A DNA stretch of 64,000 nucleotides from Stenomitos rutilans HA7619-LM2 (GTDB lineage Bacteria; Cyanobacteriota; Cyanobacteriia; Leptolyngbyales; Leptolyngbyaceae): positions 1-64,000 of the forward strand of contig JAHHIE010000036.1 in NCBI GenBank assembly GCA_019358945.1. Direction: 5' to 3'. Each line of letters opens with the position of its first letter. Position 1 is the first letter of the stretch. The notes under the pieces were generated by a model. That model worked only from the letters and a program-made list of their open reading frames with translations, was not told the origin of the DNA and made no database searches. The position numbers and the translations under genes are program-made. Of this stretch, positions 60,811 to 64,000 are shown in pieces.

Positions 60811-62805
60811 TTACCGTTCCGTCTCCGTCGCCAGCCATGCACGTAAAACCTCAGCGACTGTCCATGCCTGCGCGATACAGCCCTGCGGTTTCATGGGCGC
60901 ATCGCCATCAAAAATTTCGCTGAGATTACCGATTCCGTGCGCGTTGAAGTGGTTTGCCATTGGTTCGAGAAACGCGCGGGCTTTGATGGAATCGCCATAA
61001 ACGCGGAGGTGTGCCAGCACAAAGGGACCAATGAGCCACCCCCATACGGTGCCTTGATGGTAAGCTCCGTCGCGCTGAAGTTGGTCGCCACCGTAGAGGC
61101 TCTGGTAGTCAGGATGATTGGGATCGAGCGATCGCAATCCGTGTGATGTCAACAACGCCCGTCCGCAGGCATCGACGATCCCTTTCTGTTGCGCTGCTGT
61201 TAACGGACTTTCGGGGAGCGAGACGGCAAACAACTGATTGGGTCGTAGGGACGCATCATCGCCATCGGGGCCATCGAGGACATCGTAGCAGTAGCCCAGT
61301 TCGGGGTGCCAAAAGCGCGAGAAGCGTGCCAGGGTACGATCGGCCATCGCTTCGTATTCCTGATGGGGTTTGCCGACGATGCGGGCAAGCTTCGCCATCG
61401 TCCGTAAGGCGTTATACCACAGGGCATTTACTTCAATGGGCTTACCAATGCGCGGTGTAACGACCCAATCGTCTACTTTGGCATCCATCCAGGTCAACTG
61501 CACACCGATTTCGCCTGCATACAGCAACCCATCTGCCGAATCGAGGTGAATGTTGTAGCGGGTGCCGCGACAGTGCCAATCCACAATGTCGGCCAGCACC
61601 GGGAATAATTCCTGCACGAGATCGTCATCTTCGGTCACCCCGTAGTAAGCGCGGACGGCTTCAAAGAACCACAGCGTGGCGTCTACGGTATTGTATTCGG
61701 GCATTTCGCCTGCGTCGGGAAAGCGATTAGGAATCATGCCCTGATTGACGTGACGGGCATAGGTACGCAAAATCGATCGCGCAATTTCAGGCCGACCTGT
61801 GGCAAGGGTGAGTCCCGGCAGGCTAATCATGGTGTCGCGACCCCAATCGCTAAACCAGTGATAGCCTGCAATGATGGTTTTGCCGTGCGGTTCTTCGGGG
61901 GTTGATCGCTGCACGATAAACTGATCGGCTGCTAACACCAACTGGTCAGCAAAGGCGGGAATGTCTTTAGTATCAACGGGACGATTGCTATGCCAGAGTC
62001 CCAACAGCTTGTGTTCATAGGCGCGACGAATTTTGAGCGCGGTTTCGCCATCGCGTTCGGGCCTGCGTTCTGTACTGGCAATCATGGTGAGCGCTTCACC
62101 TGGTTGCAGCGTGGCTTGAAAGGTGGCGGCATGGAGATGATCGTCATGATCATTCAAACCCCGATCGCGCTCGGCAGTCAGTTCAAACCCGTAGTACCAG
62201 TCGTGAGCAGCCGTCACATCAGCACGATCGCTGGTGAGATAAAGCTGGGTTGCTTCGGGGTAAGCAGAGACGTAGACACCATGCTCTGCGGGTACGATGG
62301 TCATGCGCCAACCGTTGCCCACGGTGTTGCTGTGGTAATCCCGGTAGTTTACTAATGCTTTCAGGGTCAGGGTCAGGGGTTGGGAGCCGCGTATCAATTG
62401 ATAATACACATAGGTCGTGTTGGCACCGGGTTGCATCCACACCCGCTTCTCTAGCAACGCGTCTGCACACGCATACTGCCAGGTGGGAATGCTGCCCTCT
62501 AAAACAAAGCGTTCTACATGTCGATAGCCGTGGGGGCCAATGGTGCCGTCTGCCCAGCGGTTGGCATGTAGGGGGTAGAAGCGATCGCCATACAGTGCCG
62601 TATCGTCCAGCTTTGCCAGCATGAGGGTTCGTCCCAGAGGAGGCTGCAAAGCTGCCACCAGAAACCCATGATAGCGACGGGTTAACAGTCCCGCTATTGT
62701 GCCCGAAGCATAGCCACCAATGCCATTTGTGACCAACCATTCGCGTGTTTGTGCCTGGTCAAAGTCACCGCAGACTTCACGCCCGAAGTTTATCCCCACT
62801 GGCAT
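60811..62805 (-). CDS. Amylo-alpha-1,6-glucosidase (glycogen-debranching type)
   Basis: 664 residues from ATG 62805, preceded by GGGAGAGG 5 nt upstream (an ATG at 62838 is possible but lacks this). The N-terminal GDE_N-like domain begins REWLVTNGIGGYASGTIAGLLTRRYHGFL. The (alpha/alpha)6-barrel GDE_C domain has AGYHWFSDWGRDTMISLPGL, NTVDATLWFFEAVRAYYG and HQGTVWGWLIGPFVLAHLRVYG, carrying the conserved Asp and Glu residues. The family trims alpha-1,6-linked glucose from glycogen branches or acts on related alpha-glucosides. No other glycogen gene lies in the window. Confidence 0.9.
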   Translation of the reverse strand: MPVGINFGREVCGDFDQAQTREWLVTNGIGGYASGTIAGLLTRRYHGFLVAALQPPLGRTLMLAKLDDTALYGDRFYPLHANRWADGTIGPHGYRHVERFVLEGSIPTWQYACADALLEKRVWMQPGANTTYVYYQLIRGSQPLTLTLKALVNYRDYHSNTVGNGWRMTIVPAEHGVYVSAYPEATQLYLTSDRADVTAAHDWYYGFELTAERDRGLNDHDDHLHAATFQATLQPGEALTMIASTERRPERDGETALKIRRAYEHKLLGLWHSNRPVDTKDIPAFADQLVLAADQFIVQRSTPEEPHGKTIIAGYHWFSDWGRDTMISLPGLTLATGRPEIARSILRTYARHVNQGMIPNRFPDAGEMPEYNTVDATLWFFEAVRAYYGVTEDDDLVQELFPVLADIVDWHCRGTRYNIHLDSADGLLYAGEIGVQLTWMDAKVDDWVVTPRIGKPIEVNALWYNALRTMAKLARIVGKPHQEYEAMADRTLARFSRFWHPELGYCYDVLDGPDGDDASLRPNQLFAVSLPESPLTAAQQKGIVDACGRALLTSHGLRSLDPNHPDYQSLYGGDQLQRDGAYHQGTVWGWLIGPFVLAHLRVYGDSIKARAFLEPMANHFNAHGIGNLSEIFDGDAPMKPQGCIAQAWTVAEVLRAWLATETER

Positions 62806-63015
62806 AACTGCCTCTCCCTTGAAGTCTTCATCGCCCATTTTGCCTTAAACACCCCTCGATCGTGGCGTGATTGCAACTCTGACACCAAACTTTAGAGTCA
62901 CTAAACTCTAGATCGTAGGCGTGAGGCATGAAGAATAAAACCCTTAATTTTTCCTGAGTACAGGGTAGAGTAAGGCTTAATTCAATTTCAACTGCTATAG
63001 AGAGGATGTTGCACA

Positions 63016-63393
63016 ATGATCAGAATTCCGATTAAGCACGGGTTTGTCTTGGCTGCACTGGCGATCGCGCTTGCCTTTTGCATCCATTTTCTGCAAGCAA
63101 CACCCGCCCTCTCTGCTACGGAAAGCGCTGACGCTGCTCCATTCAGCCAGCTTGATGCTCCAGTCGTCGATCGCGACTCTGAACTCGTCGCTACCGCTGC
63201 TCAACCTCCCAAGCTAGTGCCAGCCGTCCTCGGCGGGAAGCCAGTCTACGTCTTGTACACCACTCAACCTAACGACGTTATTCTGGTGCGCTGTTACCCC
63301 ACTTATCAACCATCGTTAGACGTAAAACCAATGGGCGGACAACCTAAGCAGAAAGAAGGAACGCTGACGTGTAAACCAGGTAATGCAATGTAG
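63016..63393 (+). CDS. Small secreted hypothetical protein
   Basis: 125 residues. A signal peptide (FVLAALAIALAFCIHFLQATPALSA) leads to a short mature domain with KPVYVLYTTQPNDVILVRCYPTYQPSL and two cysteines (RCYP, LTCKPG) that may form a disulfide. GAGG lies 11 nt before the ATG. I do not recognise the family. It lies upstream of argG with ~300 nt of repeat-rich sequence between. Confidence 0.65.
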   Translation: MIRIPIKHGFVLAALAIALAFCIHFLQATPALSATESADAAPFSQLDAPVVDRDSELVATAAQPPKLVPAVLGGKPVYVLYTTQPNDVILVRCYPTYQPSLDVKPMGGQPKQKEGTLTCKPGNAM

Positions 63394-63395
63394 GT

Positions 63396-63612
63396 GGAAG
63401 GCAGGGAGGCAAGAGGGGGCGAGGGAGGCAGGGGGGGCGAGGGAGGCAGGGACGCGAAAGGCGAAAGGGTTGTTTTATGCTTCCTAACTTCTGGCTCTTT
63501 AACTCAAAACTCAAAACTCATAACTACTCCCTTTCCTCATCCCCTGCTTCCTCCGCCTCCTCCGCTTCCCCTGCGTCTGCTTCCTCCCCGCCTTACCCCA
63601 TCCCCTTCTCCA
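63396..63612. repeat. Paired polypurine and polypyrimidine tracts
   Basis: 63396-63460 repeats GGGCGAGGGAGGCAGG-type words, and 63545-63612 is the complementary style (CCTCCGCCTCCTCCGC, CTGCTTCCTCCCC). The two could pair into a long imperfect hairpin between the small secreted gene and argG. Low-complexity frames through it are not genes. Confidence 0.6.
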
Positions 63613-63694
63613 ACTTCTGTGCCCGTTCTGACATGAATTAGTCACAATTCACTGCATAATGATGGCTCAGTTAATTTATCCAACCGAGGCAGTC

Positions 63695-64000
63695 ATGGGT
63701 CGCGCCAAAAAAGTTGTGCTGGCATACTCAGGCGGAGTCGATACCTCCGTCTGCATTCCCTACCTGAAGCACGAATGGGGAGTGGAAGACGTCATTACCC
63801 TCGCGGCTGATCTGGGGCAGGGGGATGAACTGGAACCTGTGCGGGAAAAGGCGCTCAAGTCTGGTGCGTCTGTGTCGCTGGTTGCCGATGCAACGGCAGA
63901 TTTTGTCAAAGATTACGCCTTTCCTGCGATTCAGGCGAATGCCCTGTACGAAAATCAGTATCCGCTTTCGACCGCGCTGGCTCGACCGCTGATTGCCAAG
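63695..64000 (+). CDS. argG: Argininosuccinate synthase, 5' part
   Basis: The first 102 codons are present; the gene runs past the end of the window. [21 protein letters not shown] contains the ATP-pyrophosphatase loop SGGVDTS, and [19 protein letters not shown] and [16 protein letters not shown] are typical of ArgG. The enzyme joins citrulline and aspartate with ATP in arginine synthesis (cytosol). The ATG at 63695 has only a weak upstream GAGG. Confidence 0.95.
   Translation, partial: MGRAKKVVLAYSGGVDTSVCIPYLKHEWGVEDVITLAADLGQGDELEPVREKALKSGASVSLVADATADFVKDYAFPAIQANALYENQYPLSTALARPLIAK

Noticed and set aside
63394-63636. 80-codon frame before argG
   Set aside because: Its first half is polypurine-encoded Gly/Arg/Glu repeats and its second half polypyrimidine; not a credible protein.

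Overview
The window looks like chromosomal DNA of a filamentous, Leptolyngbya/Oscillatoria-like cyanobacterium. The evidence is the very frequent palindrome GCGATCGC (HIP1), an nrtABCD operon whose NrtC is fused to a binding-protein domain, cyanobacterial small-protein families, and polypurine/polypyrimidine intergenic tracts. The genus is my inference.

Layout. (1) 0.1-0.5 kb: a truncated TPR protein. (2) 0.75-13.6 kb: a long plus-strand surface-polysaccharide locus with a Wzx-type flippase, a B12-type radical SAM enzyme, seven glycosyltransferases, a methyltransferase, a WecG/TagA transferase and a polyprenyl-phosphate sugar transferase; several genes overlap by 1-4 nt. (3) 13.7 kb: tRNA-Leu(CAA) with its terminator, then a secreted LEA-like protein and a MITE-like element. 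(4) 15.3-20.9 kb: nrtABCD, a nitrate/nitrite ABC importer. (5) 21-44 kb: mostly housekeeping genes (secreted adenosine deaminase, PRPP synthetase, YqeY-like protein, Ser/Thr kinase, bioD, a frameshifted acetyltransferase, M20 amidohydrolase, RND pump with adaptor, secA, dihaem cytochrome c, GNAT, DUF4112, ABM-domain protein, MFS transporter). (6) 44.4 kb: a urate hydroxylase (HpxO-like). (7) 45.6-50.6 kb: an accessory region read on the minus strand. It holds two PIN toxin/antitoxin pairs, a DUF4160/DUF2442 pair and two unknown genes, separated by four imperfect palindromes of 83-87 bp with the architecture of integron attC sites. No integrase is visible, so it resembles a CALIN (cluster of attC sites lacking integrase). 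It is bordered by 41-bp and 82-bp tandem repeats. (8) 50.7-54.5 kb: a small unknown protein, an ATP-grasp enzyme lying between a broken and an intact nucleoside deaminase start, and 8-oxoguanine deaminase. (9) 54.5-59.7 kb: a hypothetical gene, an orphan HicB-like gene, a 1185-residue WD40 / Roc-GTPase / zinc-ribbon / double TIR-like protein that resembles an immune or death-effector receptor, and a HicBA-type pair. (10) 59.9-64 kb: a small unknown gene with a clear terminator, a degenerate ~21-bp minisatellite, a glycogen-debranching-type enzyme, a small secreted protein and the 5' end of argG.

The most unusual parts are the attC-like cassette array and the WD40-Roc-TIR protein. They lie within 13 kb of each other among many toxin-antitoxin genes, which gives this end of the window the look of a defence/mobile-gene island. 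A dispersed purine-catabolism theme (adenosine deaminase, nucleoside deaminase, 8-oxoguanine deaminase, urate hydroxylase) also recurs.
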